From NCBI GenBank assembly GCA_966211815.1, contig CBIHOD010000002.1:62001-126000 (forward strand): a stretch of 64,000 bases of DNA, in the 5' to 3' direction. Below the pieces are notes generated by a model. That model saw only the letters and a list, made by a program, of their open reading frames with translations, ran no database searches and was not told the DNA's origin. The stretch is from JANPCX01 sp966211815. GTDB lineage: Bacteria > Pseudomonadota > Gammaproteobacteria > Burkholderiales > Burkholderiaceae_C. Made by a program: the position numbers and the translations under genes. This document shows, one piece after another, positions 8,211-16,949 of the stretch (positions are counted from its first letter, which is position 1; each line of letters begins with the position of its first letter).

Positions 8211-8328
8211 CCCTTCGACAAGCTCAGGGTGAACGGAGATGGGGCGTGCGCGCCGGCTTCGACATGCCTGTCCTGACCCTTCGACAAGCTCAGGACTAAA
8301 GGCAAGTCGAAGGGCTCGGCCCGAACGG
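8211..8328. repeat. Cluster of three REP-like elements
   Basis: CCCTTCGACAAGCTCAGGGT at 8211 (extending to GAACGG at 8236), CCTTCGACAAGCTCAGGACT at 8278-8297, and a more degenerate copy at 8306-8328 ending CCCGAACGG. Each contains the self-complementary core CTTCGACAAGCTCAG/GAACGG family sequence that recurs at 12223 and 38052-38168. Confidence 0.8.
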
Positions 8329-8541
8329 TGGAGGGACGGCTGCACCTCATGGTTCGCAACCGCTGATGGCGCGGGCCGAAGGCCGCCTCCCGCACCCCGG
8401 CGAGCACCACCGCCATGCCGCGCTGAAAGGGTAGGCCGCCAGGCCACCCGCTTCCAGCGCGCGCCATGGATCCGGCTTTGCCGGTCCATCGGCGCGGCCC
8501 CCCTTGAGGGGGGAGCGGCGCCAGCCGCTCCGGGGGGTGGG

Positions 8542-9906
8542 TCATGACTGGCAGTCCTGCGGCGTGCGCCGCGCGAGTTTCTTGTCGGCCGCGTATTTGT
8601 CGGCGGCCGCCTTGACCATTGGCTTGATGATCTGCTCGTCGGCCTGGTACCAGTCGGAGCTGAAACCCCACTTGGCGCCGTCCCAGGTCTGCACGCGGGC
8701 CCAGGTCGAGCCCTGGTGGTCGGTGCAGGAGGTGCTCAGCGGCCGCATCACGCCCGACAGGCCGAGCGCATCGAGCTTCTTCTGGTCCAGCGCCAGGTTC
8801 TCCAGGCCCCAGCGCACCTGCTCGCCGGTCATCACCTTGCCCTTGCCGAAGCGCTCCTGCGCGCGGCGCACGGCCTCGATGCCGAGCATCTGGATGATCA
8901 CGCCGCGGGTGTAGAGCACCGAGCCCACCTCGTCGCGCGGGCCGGTGCCCTGGCCCTTGTCGTGCACGTACTTCAGGATGTCCTGGATCACCTTCGGCTG
9001 CTGGCTCGCGGTGTTGAGCGCCAGCGCGTTGTAGCCCTTGGCGCCTTCGCCCACGTCCTTCACGTCGGGTTCGGCGCCGGCCCACCACACGCCGTACATC
9101 TTGTCGCGCGGATAGCCGGTGGCCTGCGCCTCCTTCAGCGCGGTGGAGTTCATCACGCCCCAGCCCCACAGCAGCACGTAGTCGGGGCGCTGCTGGCGCA
9201 CCTGCAGCCAGGCCGACTTCTGCTCCACGCCCGGCGCCGTCACAGGGATCTTGGACAACTCGAAGCCGTGCATCTTGGCGCGCTCCTCCAGCAGCGGGAT
9301 CGGCTCCTTGCCGAAGGGGCTGTCGTGGTAGACGAGGGCGATCTTCTTGCCCTTGAGCCTGTCCATCCCGCCTTCCTTCTTGCCCAGGTGCTGGATGAGG
9401 ATGTCGGCGGCCGTCCAGTAGCTGCCCATCATCGGGAAATTCCAGGCGAACACGCCGCCGTCCTGCGACGCGGACAGGCCGTAACCCAGCGTCATCAGCG
9501 GGATCTTGTCGGCCGGCGCCTTGTCGGTCAGCGCGAACGTGATGCCGGTGGCCTGCGGGTCGAACAGGGACGCCCCCTTGCCCTTGAGCCGCTCGTAGCA
9601 CTCCACGCCCTTGTCGGTCTGGTAGCCGGTCTCGCACTCCTCGAAGCTGATCTTCACGCCGTTGATGCCGCCGTCGCGGGCGTTGATGAGCTTGATGTAG
9701 TCCTGCTTGCCGTTGGCCCAGGGCGTGCCGTTGGGCGCGTAGGGGCCGGTGCGGTAGACGAGCAGCGGGAAGAACTGCTCCTTGGCCGGGCCGCCGGCCG
9801 CGGCGCCCTTGCCGGCCGCCTGCGCCAGGGCGGGCGCGCTGCCCAGGCTGGTTCCCGCGAAAACCGCCGCCGTGGCGGCCGCGAGCGCACAAGTCTTGAG
9901 TCTCAT
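8542..9906 (-). CDS. ABC transporter periplasmic binding protein, LIV type
   Basis: A 454-residue periplasmic receptor for the surrounding LIV-type importer. The signal peptide ends near ALAQ (residues 26-29). Segments such as GVKISFEECETGYQTDKGVE and KIALVYHDSPFGKEPIPLLE fit the type I two-lobe fold. The protein is longer than LivJ (about 370 residues), as is common for aromatic or other organic-acid receptors in LIV clusters. It sits between the permease and second ATPase genes of one minus-strand operon. The ligand is unknown but presumably is the acid activated by the two co-encoded CoA ligases. Confidence 0.93.
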   Translation of the reverse strand: MRLKTCALAAATAAVFAGTSLGSAPALAQAAGKGAAAGGPAKEQFFPLLVYRTGPYAPNGTPWANGKQDYIKLINARDGGINGVKISFEECETGYQTDKGVECYERLKGKGASLFDPQATGITFALTDKAPADKIPLMTLGYGLSASQDGGVFAWNFPMMGSYWTAADILIQHLGKKEGGMDRLKGKKIALVYHDSPFGKEPIPLLEERAKMHGFELSKIPVTAPGVEQKSAWLQVRQQRPDYVLLWGWGVMNSTALKEAQATGYPRDKMYGVWWAGAEPDVKDVGEGAKGYNALALNTASQQPKVIQDILKYVHDKGQGTGPRDEVGSVLYTRGVIIQMLGIEAVRRAQERFGKGKVMTGEQVRWGLENLALDQKKLDALGLSGVMRPLSTSCTDHQGSTWARVQTWDGAKWGFSSDWYQADEQIIKPMVKAAADKYAADKKLARRTPQDCQS

Positions 9907-9990
9907 GGTTGTCTCCTTGGGTTAGGGCCTGTTAACACTAAAAGGAAGCCCGCGTCGGTGGCGCGTGCGTTCGCTGCCTCGTTGTCAGGG

Positions 9991-11067
9991 TCAATGCGGG
10001 AAGGGCCACAGCCGCATCTTTTCCTTGCCGGTGGACCACAGCCGGGCCAGGCCGTGGGGCTCGACGATCAGGAAGAAGACGATCAGGCCGCCGAAGATCA
10101 TCAGTTCGACATGGCTGAGCAGGGCGGTGTCGACCTGCAGGCCGACCAGCGCGCCCAGCGCCGGCAGCACCTGGCTCAGCAGGATGGGCAGCAGCACGAT
10201 GAAGGCCGCGCCGAAGAAGCTGCCCATGACCGAACCCAGGCCGCCGATGATCACCATGAAGAGCAGCTGGAAGGATCGGTCGATCGAGAACGCCGCCGGC
10301 TCCCAGGAGCCCAGGTGCACGAAGCCCCACAGCCCGCCGGCCACGCCGACGATGAAGCTGCTGACGGCGAAGGCGCTCAGCTTGGCCCGCACCGGCCGGA
10401 TGCCGATCACCGCGGCGGCGACGTCCATGTCGCGGATGGCCATCCATTCGCGGCCGATCGCGCCGCGCACCAGGTTCTTGGCCAGCAGCGCGAACAGGCA
10501 GACGAGCGCGAGGCACAGCATGTACTTGCGCACCGGCGTGTCGACGCCCCAGCCCAGCACGTTCAGGCCCGAGACGCTGACGGAGCCCGACGGCGAGTCG
10601 TTGGTGAACCAGCGCACCCGCAGGAAGGCCCAGTCGGTGAAGAACTGCGCCGCCAGCGTCGCCACCGCCAGGTACAGGCCCTTGATGCGCAGGCTCGGCA
10701 CGCCGAACGCCACGCCCACCGCGGTGGCGCACAGCCCGCCCAGCAGCAGCGCCGCCAGCAGCGGCATGCCTTCCACGCGCACCCAGAAGTTGTAGGCCGC
10801 GTAGGCGCCCACCGCCATGAAGGCGCCGGTGCCGAGCGAAATCTGGCCGCAATAGCCGACCAGGATGTTCAGCCCGATCGCGGCCAGGGACAGGATCAGG
10901 AAGGGCACGAGGATGGCGCGCAGCCAGTATTCGCTGGCCACGATCGGCACCACGGCGAAGGCCAGCACCAGCAGTGCGGCGATCGCCCACCGGTCCTGGC
11001 GGATCGGGAAGATCTGCTGGTCGGCGCGGTAGCTGGTCTTGAACTGGCCGTTTTCTCGGTAGAACAT
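9991..11067 (-). CDS. LivM-type ABC transporter permease
   Basis: A 358-residue inner-membrane permease, one of the two channel subunits. Hydrophobic helices begin at about residue 20 (WAIAALLVLAFAVVPIVASE). The LivM hallmark LNILVGYCGQISLGTGAFMA is at roughly 55-75, and GGLGSVMGSFFGAAFIVLLP, the ATPase-contact loop region, is near 275. The start is MFYRENGQF at 11067; the frame stays open upstream, but that part lies in the repeat spacer. It is followed by the binding-protein gene. Confidence 0.94.
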   Translation of the reverse strand: MFYRENGQFKTSYRADQQIFPIRQDRWAIAALLVLAFAVVPIVASEYWLRAILVPFLILSLAAIGLNILVGYCGQISLGTGAFMAVGAYAAYNFWVRVEGMPLLAALLLGGLCATAVGVAFGVPSLRIKGLYLAVATLAAQFFTDWAFLRVRWFTNDSPSGSVSVSGLNVLGWGVDTPVRKYMLCLALVCLFALLAKNLVRGAIGREWMAIRDMDVAAAVIGIRPVRAKLSAFAVSSFIVGVAGGLWGFVHLGSWEPAAFSIDRSFQLLFMVIIGGLGSVMGSFFGAAFIVLLPILLSQVLPALGALVGLQVDTALLSHVELMIFGGLIVFFLIVEPHGLARLWSTGKEKMRLWPFPH

Positions 11068-11115
11068 GGTGGGTTCCGATGGAGGGCGTTCAACGATGAC
11101 TTGCGGTTCTCGTTG

Positions 11116-11212
11116 CCCCCTCACCCCCGCCCTCTCCTCCGGGTGCGGGGGAGAGGGCATGGAATTGGAATGGCTCCCTTTCCCGCTTGCGGGAGAGGGT
11201 GGGGGTGAGGGC
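11116..11212. repeat. Nested inverted repeat between the two permease genes
   Basis: CCCTCACCCCC at 11118-11128 pairs with GGGGGTGAGGG at 11201-11211. Inside are two hairpins: CCCTCTCC with GGGAGAGGG (11130-11157), and CCCTTTCCCGC/GCGGGAGAGGG (11176-11199). This is the layout of a bacterial interspersed mosaic element, two palindromes in opposite orientation. It lies within the operon and may affect mRNA stability or supercoiling. Confidence 0.8.
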
Positions 11213-11226
11213 GCGGTGGTCCAAGC

Positions 11227-12156
11227 TCATACCCGGTCAATGATCTTCTCGCCGAACAGCCCCTGCGGCCTGACCAGCAGGAAGACCAGCGCCAGCACAT
11301 AGGCGAACCAGATCTCGATGCCGCCGCCGAGCATCGGCCCGACGTAGATCTCCGAGAGCTTTTCGCCCACGCCGATGATCAGGCCGCCGATGATCGCGCC
11401 GGGCACCGACGTCAAGCCGCCGAGGATCACCACCGGCAGCGCCTTCAGAGCCACCAGCTGCAGCGAGAACTGCACGCCGAGCTTGCTGCCCCAGATCATC
11501 CCGGCCACCAGCGCCACCAGGCCCGCCACCGACCAGACGATGACCCAGATGCGCCCGAGCGGTATGCCGATGGACTGCGCCGCCTGGTGGTCGTCGGCCA
11601 CCGCGCGCAGCGCGCGGCCGGTGGCGGTCTTCTGGAAGAACAGCGTCAGCAGCAGCACCAGCGCCGCGGCGATCGCCGCGGCGTAGAGGTCTTCCTTGTT
11701 GACCAGCAGGCCGCCATCGAAAGCCGACTCCAGCACGATCACCGGGTCCTTGGGCATGCCGATGTCGATCTTGTAGATGTCGCTGCCGAAGACCGTCTGC
11801 CCGAAGCCGTCCAGGAAATAGGCGATGCCCAGCGTGGCCATCAGCAGCGTGATGCCTTCCTGGTTCACCAGCTTGGACAGAACGAAGCGCTGGATCGCCC
11901 AGGCCAGGGCGACCATGAGCGCCGAGGCCGCGGCGAACGCCAGCAGGTTGGCCGCCACCTTGTTGCCAAGGCCCAGCCAGGCGGGGATCCATTCGGAGAA
12001 GCGCGCCATGGCCAGCGCGGCGAACAGCACCATGGCGCCCTGCGCGAAATTGAAGACGCCCGAGGCCTTGTAGATCAGCACGAAACCCAGCGCGATCAGC
12101 GAATACAGCATGCCGGCCATCAGGCCGCCGAGCAGGGTTTCGAGGAAGAAGCCCAT
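11227..12156 (-). CDS. LivH-type ABC transporter permease
   Basis: A 309-residue inner-membrane permease partnering LivM. The N-terminal helix with GGLMAGMLYSLIALGFVLIY and then GVFNFAQGAMVLFAA (about residues 33-47) is the LivH signature. VILGGLTSVPGAIIGGLIIG (about residues 242-262) is the conserved coupling loop. About eight transmembrane helices are visible. It lies downstream of the LivG-type ATPase, separated by a 132-base gap with one REP-like element (12223-12250). Confidence 0.95.
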   Translation of the reverse strand: MGFFLETLLGGLMAGMLYSLIALGFVLIYKASGVFNFAQGAMVLFAALAMARFSEWIPAWLGLGNKVAANLLAFAAASALMVALAWAIQRFVLSKLVNQEGITLLMATLGIAYFLDGFGQTVFGSDIYKIDIGMPKDPVIVLESAFDGGLLVNKEDLYAAAIAAALVLLLTLFFQKTATGRALRAVADDHQAAQSIGIPLGRIWVIVWSVAGLVALVAGMIWGSKLGVQFSLQLVALKALPVVILGGLTSVPGAIIGGLIIGVGEKLSEIYVGPMLGGGIEIWFAYVLALVFLLVRPQGLFGEKIIDRV

Positions 12157-12222
12157 GGGTCAGATTCCTTGGTGCGTCCTCTGCGGCGCAGAGGCTCTTT
12201 GACGTGGGCGCATCCCCACGGT

Positions 12223-12250
12223 CCGTTCACCCTGAGCCTGTCGAAGGGCC
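12223..12250. repeat. REP-like element
   Basis: CCGTTCACCCTGAGCCTGTC followed by GAAGGGCC, the reverse orientation of the copy at 8211-8236. It sits in the short gap between the LivG-type and LivH-type genes. Confidence 0.8.
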
Positions 12251-12288
12251 CTCGTCACCGGTGTCGAAAGCCCGCCCATGCCCGCCCC

Positions 12289-13134
12289 TCAATGCGAAGC
12301 GCCCAGGTAGGCGCGGATGACGTCCTCGTTGGCCCGCACCTCGGCCGGCGCGCCGTCGCCGATCTTCTTGCCGTAGTCGAGCACCACCACGCGGTCGGAG
12401 ATGTCCATCACCACGCCCATGTCGTGCTCGATCAGCACGATGGTGGTGCCGAACTCGTCGTTCACGTCGAGGATGAAGCGGCACATGTCCTGCTTCTCTT
12501 CCACGTTCATGCCGGCCATCGGCTCGTCGAGCAGCAGCACGCTCGGCTCCATCGCGAGGGCGCGGCCCAGGTCCACGCGCTTCTGCAGGCCGTAGGGCAG
12601 GCGGCCCACGGGGGTCTTGCGCCAGGCCTGGATTTCCAGGAAGTCGATGATGTGCTCGACGAACTCGCGCTGCGTGCTCTCTTCGCGTTCCGCCGCGCCC
12701 CAGCGCAGCGCCTGCTGGAAGAGGTTGCAGCGCATCTTCAGGTTGCGGCCGGTCATGATGTTGTCGATCACGCTCATGCCCTTGAACAGCGCCAGGTTCT
12801 GGAAGGTGCGCGCCACGCCCATCTCGGCCATGGCGCGCAGCCGCTTGCGCGGGGGCAAAAGGCCGACGTCCCGGCCGAGGTAGCGGATGCTGCCGTCCTG
12901 CGGCGAATAGACGCCGTTGATGCAGTTGAGCATCGAGCTCTTGCCGGCGCCGTTGGGGCCGATGATGGCCCGCACCTCGTGCTCGCGCACGTCGAAGCTG
13001 ATGTCGGTCAGCGCCTTGACGCCGCCGAAGCGCAGGCTGATGTGGTTCACCTCCAGCAGCACCTGGCCGGCCTGGCGGCGCGGCGCCGCGCCGGCGGCGC
13101 CGCCCACCGACAGGCTGGCGGAACCGTCCCTCAT
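12289..13134 (-). CDS. LivG-type ABC transporter ATPase
   Basis: A 281-residue ATPase. Walker A GPNGAGKSS is at residues 59-67, LGVARTFQN-like MGVARTFQNLALF at about 108-120, the LivG-style signature LPYGLQKRVDLGRALA at about 200, Walker B LLLDEPMAGMN, and the switch-loop LIEHDMGVVMDISDR. The first 25 residues (MRDGSASLSVGGAAGAAPRR) are an Ala/Gly-rich extension not usual in LivG. The start ATG at 13134 overlaps the stop of the upstream acyl-CoA synthetase gene in an ATGA junction, so the two are translationally coupled. This links CoA activation directly to the transporter. Confidence 0.94.
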   Translation of the reverse strand: MRDGSASLSVGGAAGAAPRRQAGQVLLEVNHISLRFGGVKALTDISFDVREHEVRAIIGPNGAGKSSMLNCINGVYSPQDGSIRYLGRDVGLLPPRKRLRAMAEMGVARTFQNLALFKGMSVIDNIMTGRNLKMRCNLFQQALRWGAAEREESTQREFVEHIIDFLEIQAWRKTPVGRLPYGLQKRVDLGRALAMEPSVLLLDEPMAGMNVEEKQDMCRFILDVNDEFGTTIVLIEHDMGVVMDISDRVVVLDYGKKIGDGAPAEVRANEDVIRAYLGASH

Positions 13135-15077
13135 GCCGCGGCCCCCGCCACCGGGCTGAAGGTCTTGCAATCGTCGATGCGCAGGTCGGCGGCCACCACG
13201 CTGCTGCGGCCGTCCTCGAACTTCACCGTGGTCTCGACGCGCTGGCGCGCCAGGCCAGCGTAGAGCGCGTCCACCAGCACCCGGTAGCGCTCGGCGATGA
13301 AGCCGCGGCGGACCTTGCGGGTGCGGGTGAGCTCGCCGTCGTCGGCGTCGAGTTCCTTGTGCAGCACCAGGAAGCGGCTGACCTGGCTGCCCGCCAGCAG
13401 CGTGTCCACCGCCAGGTCGGCGTTGACCTTCTCGACGCACTCCCGCACCAGGTCGTAGACCTCGGGCTTTTGCGCCAGGTCGGTGTAGCCGGCGTAGGGC
13501 AGGTTGCGCCGCTCGGCCCAGTTGCCCACGGCTTCCATGTCGATGTTGATGAAGGCGCAGACCCGGTCCCGCTGGTCGCCGAAGGCCACAGCCTCCTTGA
13601 TGAAGGGGAAGAACTTCAGCTTGTTTTCGACGTATTTCGGCGCGAACAGCGAGCCGTCGAAGCGGCCGCCCCGGAGCCGGCCGACATCCTTGGCGCGGTC
13701 GATGATCTTCAGGTGGCCCGAGGCGTCGATGAAGCCGGCGTCGCCGGTGCGGTACCAGCCGTCGCCGCCGAGCACTTCGACGGTGGCCTGAGGGTTCTTG
13801 TAGTAGCCCTGCAGCAATCCGGCGGACTTGACCATCACCTCGCCCGCGTCCGAAAGCTTGATCTCCACGCCCTCGATCGGCACGCCCACGGTGTCGGCGC
13901 GCGCCTGGTGGTCGGGTTGCAGGCAGACGAAGACCGCGGTCTCGGTGGAGCCGTAGAGCTGCTTGAGGTTGACGCCGATCGAGCGGTAGAAGCTGAACAG
14001 GTCGGGCCCGATCGCCTCGCCGGCGGTGTAGGCCACCCGCACCCGCGAGAAGCCGAGCGTGTTGCGCAGCGGGCCGTAGACGAGCAGGTCGCCCAGGGCG
14101 TAGTGCAGCCGCGCCGGCCACGGCACGCGCTTGCCGTCCATCAGCGCGGTGCCCACGCGGCGGGCCACCGCCATGAAGTGGCCGAACAGCCGCCGCTTCG
14201 CCCAGGCGGCGTCTTCCATGCGGATGGTCACGCTGGTCAGCAGACCCTCGAAGATGCGCGGCGGCGCGAAGTAGTAGGTGGGGCCGATCTCGTTCAGGCA
14301 GATGGGCACCGTGGCGGCGGATTCGGGGCAATTCACCACGTAGCCGCACACCAGCCACTGCGCGAAGGAGAACACGTTCTGTCCGATCCAGGCAGGGGGC
14401 AGGTAGGCCAGGACTTCTTCCTTGTCCGTCAGGCGGTCGAAGCGCGCGCCGGCCGAGGCGCGGTCGATCAGCGACGCGTGGGTGTGCACCACGCCCTTGG
14501 GCTGGCCGGTGGTGCCGGAAGTGAAGAAGAGGGCGGCCACGTCGCCCGGCCGGCCTTGGTCGACTTCCGCCTGGAACAACCCGGGCTCGGCCCGGTCGGC
14601 CGCATCGCCTTGGGCGGCCAGGTTGTCCAGTGAGTCCAGCCCCGGCTCGGCGTAGTGGCGCAGGCCGCGCGGGTCGTCGAACCAGATTCGGCGCAGCAGC
14701 GGGCAGGCCTCGCGCAGCTCCAGCAGCTTGTCGACCTGTTCCTGGTCCTCGACGACGGCGAAGGCGACTTCGGCGTTCTGAATCGGGAAGGCGTATTCGG
14801 CGGCGACGGCGTCCTGGTAGAGCGGCACCGGGACGGCGCCGAGGGATTGCGCCGCCAGCATCGACGCGTGCAGCCGCGGCCGGTTGTCGCCGACGACCAC
14901 CAGGTGGTCGCCGCGCCGCAGCCCCGCCGCGCGCAGCCCGCAGGCCAGGCGGCGCACCAGGGCGGCCAGTTGCGCCCAGTCCGTCGATTGCCAGATGCCG
15001 TAGGCTTTCTCGCGCAGCGCCGTGGCCCGCGGCCGGCGCTGGGCGTGCTCGAGCATCAAGCGGGGGAAGGTCTGCAT
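13131..15077 (-). CDS. AMP-dependent acyl-CoA synthetase (long-chain FadD/ACSL-like)
   Basis: A 648-residue adenylate-forming ligase that joins a carboxylic acid to CoA with ATP. The P-loop FFTSGTTGQPKGVV is at residues 184-197. The adenine motif YGSTETAVF and the hinge WYRTGDAGFIDASGHLKIID follow, and the C-terminus has TRTRKVRRGFIAERY. Size and insertions resemble the ACSL/FadD15 long-chain group rather than acetate or benzoate ligases. MQTFPRLML at 15077 is the start consistent with the family. It is the first gene of the operon, divergent from a Crp/Fnr-type regulator, and its stop overlaps the start of the LivG-type gene. The substrate is not certain. Confidence 0.92.
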   Translation of the reverse strand: MQTFPRLMLEHAQRRPRATALREKAYGIWQSTDWAQLAALVRRLACGLRAAGLRRGDHLVVVGDNRPRLHASMLAAQSLGAVPVPLYQDAVAAEYAFPIQNAEVAFAVVEDQEQVDKLLELREACPLLRRIWFDDPRGLRHYAEPGLDSLDNLAAQGDAADRAEPGLFQAEVDQGRPGDVAALFFTSGTTGQPKGVVHTHASLIDRASAGARFDRLTDKEEVLAYLPPAWIGQNVFSFAQWLVCGYVVNCPESAATVPICLNEIGPTYYFAPPRIFEGLLTSVTIRMEDAAWAKRRLFGHFMAVARRVGTALMDGKRVPWPARLHYALGDLLVYGPLRNTLGFSRVRVAYTAGEAIGPDLFSFYRSIGVNLKQLYGSTETAVFVCLQPDHQARADTVGVPIEGVEIKLSDAGEVMVKSAGLLQGYYKNPQATVEVLGGDGWYRTGDAGFIDASGHLKIIDRAKDVGRLRGGRFDGSLFAPKYVENKLKFFPFIKEAVAFGDQRDRVCAFINIDMEAVGNWAERRNLPYAGYTDLAQKPEVYDLVRECVEKVNADLAVDTLLAGSQVSRFLVLHKELDADDGELTRTRKVRRGFIAERYRVLVDALYAGLARQRVETTVKFEDGRSSVVAADLRIDDCKTFSPVAGAAA

Positions 15078-15155
15078 GGCTGCGCTGTCTCCGTCCGACC
15101 CGGCATCGTGTCGTGCCGTCGATGGACACAATGTAGGCACAACTTTGACGCCGCG

Positions 15156-15173
15156 TTGTCGTTGTGGCGACAA
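15156..15173. promoter_or_regulatory. Candidate operator between the ligase operon and the Crp/Fnr-type gene
   Basis: TTGTCG, six bases, then CGACAA form a perfect 6-bp inverted repeat with the N6 spacing typical of Crp/Fnr-family sites (TGTCG-N6-CGACA). It lies 48 bases upstream of ATG 15221 and 79 bases upstream of the divergent ATG at 15077. It is probably the site used by the adjacent regulator. Confidence 0.55.
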
Positions 15174-15220
15174 TCCCAGGGTCAACACTCCCCGGTGTTT
15201 CCCTGATCCCCGCCTGGGCC

Positions 15221-15958
15221 ATGAACGCACCCGAACGACGCGACCCCCTTGGCGCACCGCTGGCGGCGCGGGCCCGGCCGCTCTCCGTGGACGAGCTGCG
15301 GGGCATCCCCTGGCTGGAGGCTTTGCAGGCCGACGAACGCGGCCGCGCCGTGGACGACCTGCGCGCGGTGCAGGTTCAGGCCGGCGAGCTGCTGTGCCGC
15401 GTGGGCAAGCCGCCGACTTACTGGTTCGGCGTCCTCGACGGCTTGTTGAAGATGAGCAACGACACCCTGCTCGGCGTGCCCCTCACCTTCACCGGCGTGC
15501 CGCCGGGCGGCTGGTTCGGCGAAGGCACCGTCATCAAGCGCGAGCCCTACCGCTACAACATCCAGGCGCTGCGCGAGAGCACCGTGGCCGGCATCAGCGT
15601 CGACACCTTCCACTGGCTGCTGGACCGCAGCATCCCTTTCAACCGCTTCGTGCTGCAGCAGCTCAACGAGCGGCTCGGCCAGTTCATCGGCGCCCGCGAG
15701 ATCGACCGGCTGGGGGACCCCGACGTGCGCGTGGCACGCAGCCTGGCGGCGCTGTTCCACCCGCTGCTCTACCCGGGCGTGGGCAGCCTGCTGCGCATCA
15801 CGCAGACCGAGCTGGCCTACTTGGTGGGGTTGTCGCGCCAGCGGGTGAACAAAGCCTTGCACCACCTGCAGGACCTGCGGCTGATCCGCATCGAATACGG
15901 CGGCTTGCGGGTGCTCGACCTGGAAGGCCTGCGCCGCCAGTTGAATGGCGGCGGATGA
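15221..15958 (+). CDS. Crp/Fnr-family transcriptional regulator
   Basis: A 245-residue DNA-binding regulator. The N-terminal two thirds form a cyclic-nucleotide-binding-type beta roll (VQAGELLCRVGKPPTYWFGV, GGWFGEGTVIKREPY), then a long dimer helix, then a C-terminal winged helix-turn-helix with ITQTELAYLVGLSRQRVNKA (about residues 192-211). Only one cysteine is visible in the sensor part, so an FNR-type iron-sulfur cluster is unlikely. ATG 15221 is taken as the start; the frame is open 19 codons further, across the candidate operator. Its divergent position points to control of the ligase/LIV operon and of itself. The effector is unknown, possibly an acyl-CoA. Confidence 0.9.
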   Translation: MNAPERRDPLGAPLAARARPLSVDELRGIPWLEALQADERGRAVDDLRAVQVQAGELLCRVGKPPTYWFGVLDGLLKMSNDTLLGVPLTFTGVPPGGWFGEGTVIKREPYRYNIQALRESTVAGISVDTFHWLLDRSIPFNRFVLQQLNERLGQFIGAREIDRLGDPDVRVARSLAALFHPLLYPGVGSLLRITQTELAYLVGLSRQRVNKALHHLQDLRLIRIEYGGLRVLDLEGLRRQLNGGG

Positions 15959-16049
15959 GCGCTGGGAACGCGCCCGGCTCGCTCGCCCGATCCGCCGAAA
16001 CACGCGCGCCGAATCCGTTGACAGTTTCTGGATTCGCCTCCAGGCGCGC

Positions 16050-16949
16050 TCAAGGGTTGGAGATCCCGGACGCGACGTGGCCGGCCGGAACGTGGGCCGA
16101 CGCGTTCTCGATGTGGCCCGTCTGGTCGTCGAAGAAGAAATCGGGCTCGAACTCGCGCAGGAAGGCGCCCTTGGGCAAGCCGCCGAGGAACATCGCCTCG
16201 TCGACATGGACGTCCCAGTCCATCAGCGTTCGGATGGCGCGCTCGTGCGCCGGCGCGCTGCGGGCGGTGACCAGCGCGGTGCGCAGGCGCATCGCCTGCG
16301 CCGGCTCCTGCTGCAGTCGTTTCAGCGCTTCCAGCAGCGGCTTGAACGGGCCGGCCGCCAGGGGCTTGGCGGCGCGGTCGCGCTCATAGGCCTGGAAGGC
16401 GGCCAGGCCGGCCGCCTGGAAGACTTGCTCCGCCTCGTCGGAAAACAGCACCGCGTCGCCGTCGAAGGCGATTCGCACTTCGAAAGGGTGCGCGTCCGAG
16501 GCCCGCGCCGATTGCGGATAGACCCTCGCCGCGGGCACGCCGGCGTTCAGCGCCGAGCGCACGTCCGCCTCGTTGGTCGACAGGAAAAGGTTGGCGTTCA
16601 ACGGCTTCAGGTAGCGCCAGGGAGACTCGCCCCGCGTGAACACGCCGCGCTGGACTGGCAGGCCGTAGTGCTGGCTGGAGCGGAACACCCGCATGCCCGA
16701 GACCGGGTCGTTGCGCGACAGGATCACCACCTCGACCCGTGGGCTGGCGGCGCCCTGGTTGAATGCCAACAGCTTGTTCACCAGGGAAAACGCCACGCCC
16801 GGCTTGGCGGCTTCGTCCAGGCGCTGCAGCTGCAGTTGCATGTAGGCGCGGTCGTCCTCGGCTTCGAAGAGGCGGTTCTCCTCCTCGAAATCGAACAGCG
16901 CCCTCGACGAGATGGCGACGACCAGTTGTCCGTCCAGGGAGATCGGCAT
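16050..16949 (-). CDS. Cytosolic 5'-nucleotidase, cN-I family
   Basis: A 299-residue protein of the 5'-nucleotidase cN-I family (PF06189), HAD-related enzymes that dephosphorylate nucleoside monophosphates. Recognisable family pieces are LVVAISSRALFDFEEENRLF near the N-terminus, VEVVILSRNDPVSGMRVF (about 65-82), RVAFDGDAVLFSDEAE-like IAFDGDAVLFSDEAE (about 155-170), and WDVHVDEAMFLGGLPKGAFL (about 250-270). The start at 16949 (MPISLDGQ) aligns with the usual family N-terminus; the frame continues open to 17084 without family sequence. It lies alone, with no partner gene nearby. Confidence 0.85.
   Translation of the reverse strand: MPISLDGQLVVAISSRALFDFEEENRLFEAEDDRAYMQLQLQRLDEAAKPGVAFSLVNKLLAFNQGAASPRVEVVILSRNDPVSGMRVFRSSQHYGLPVQRGVFTRGESPWRYLKPLNANLFLSTNEADVRSALNAGVPAARVYPQSARASDAHPFEVRIAFDGDAVLFSDEAEQVFQAAGLAAFQAYERDRAAKPLAAGPFKPLLEALKRLQQEPAQAMRLRTALVTARSAPAHERAIRTLMDWDVHVDEAMFLGGLPKGAFLREFEPDFFFDDQTGHIENASAHVPAGHVASGISNP

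Larger units (their letters stand above)
8058..8541. repeat. Repeat-rich spacer between binding-protein and ATPase genes
   Basis: This 484-base gap holds no convincing gene. It carries tandem 21-base units (8080-8166) and three dispersed REP-like palindromes (8211-8236, 8278-8297, 8306-8328). A GC-rich inverted segment follows near 8495-8540, where CCCCCTTGAGGGGGG is self-complementary. I see no promoter in it. Confidence 0.7.

Noticed and set aside
8716..11208. An 830-codon plus-strand open frame across the binding-protein and permease genes
   Set aside because: Antisense shadow of two well-supported genes and a repeat spacer; no recognisable sequence.
12289..15306. An apparent 1005-codon fusion of the LivG-type ATPase with upstream sequence
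   Set aside because: The upstream half is the out-of-frame shadow of the acyl-CoA synthetase; the ATPase has its own ATG at 13134 in an ATGA overlap.
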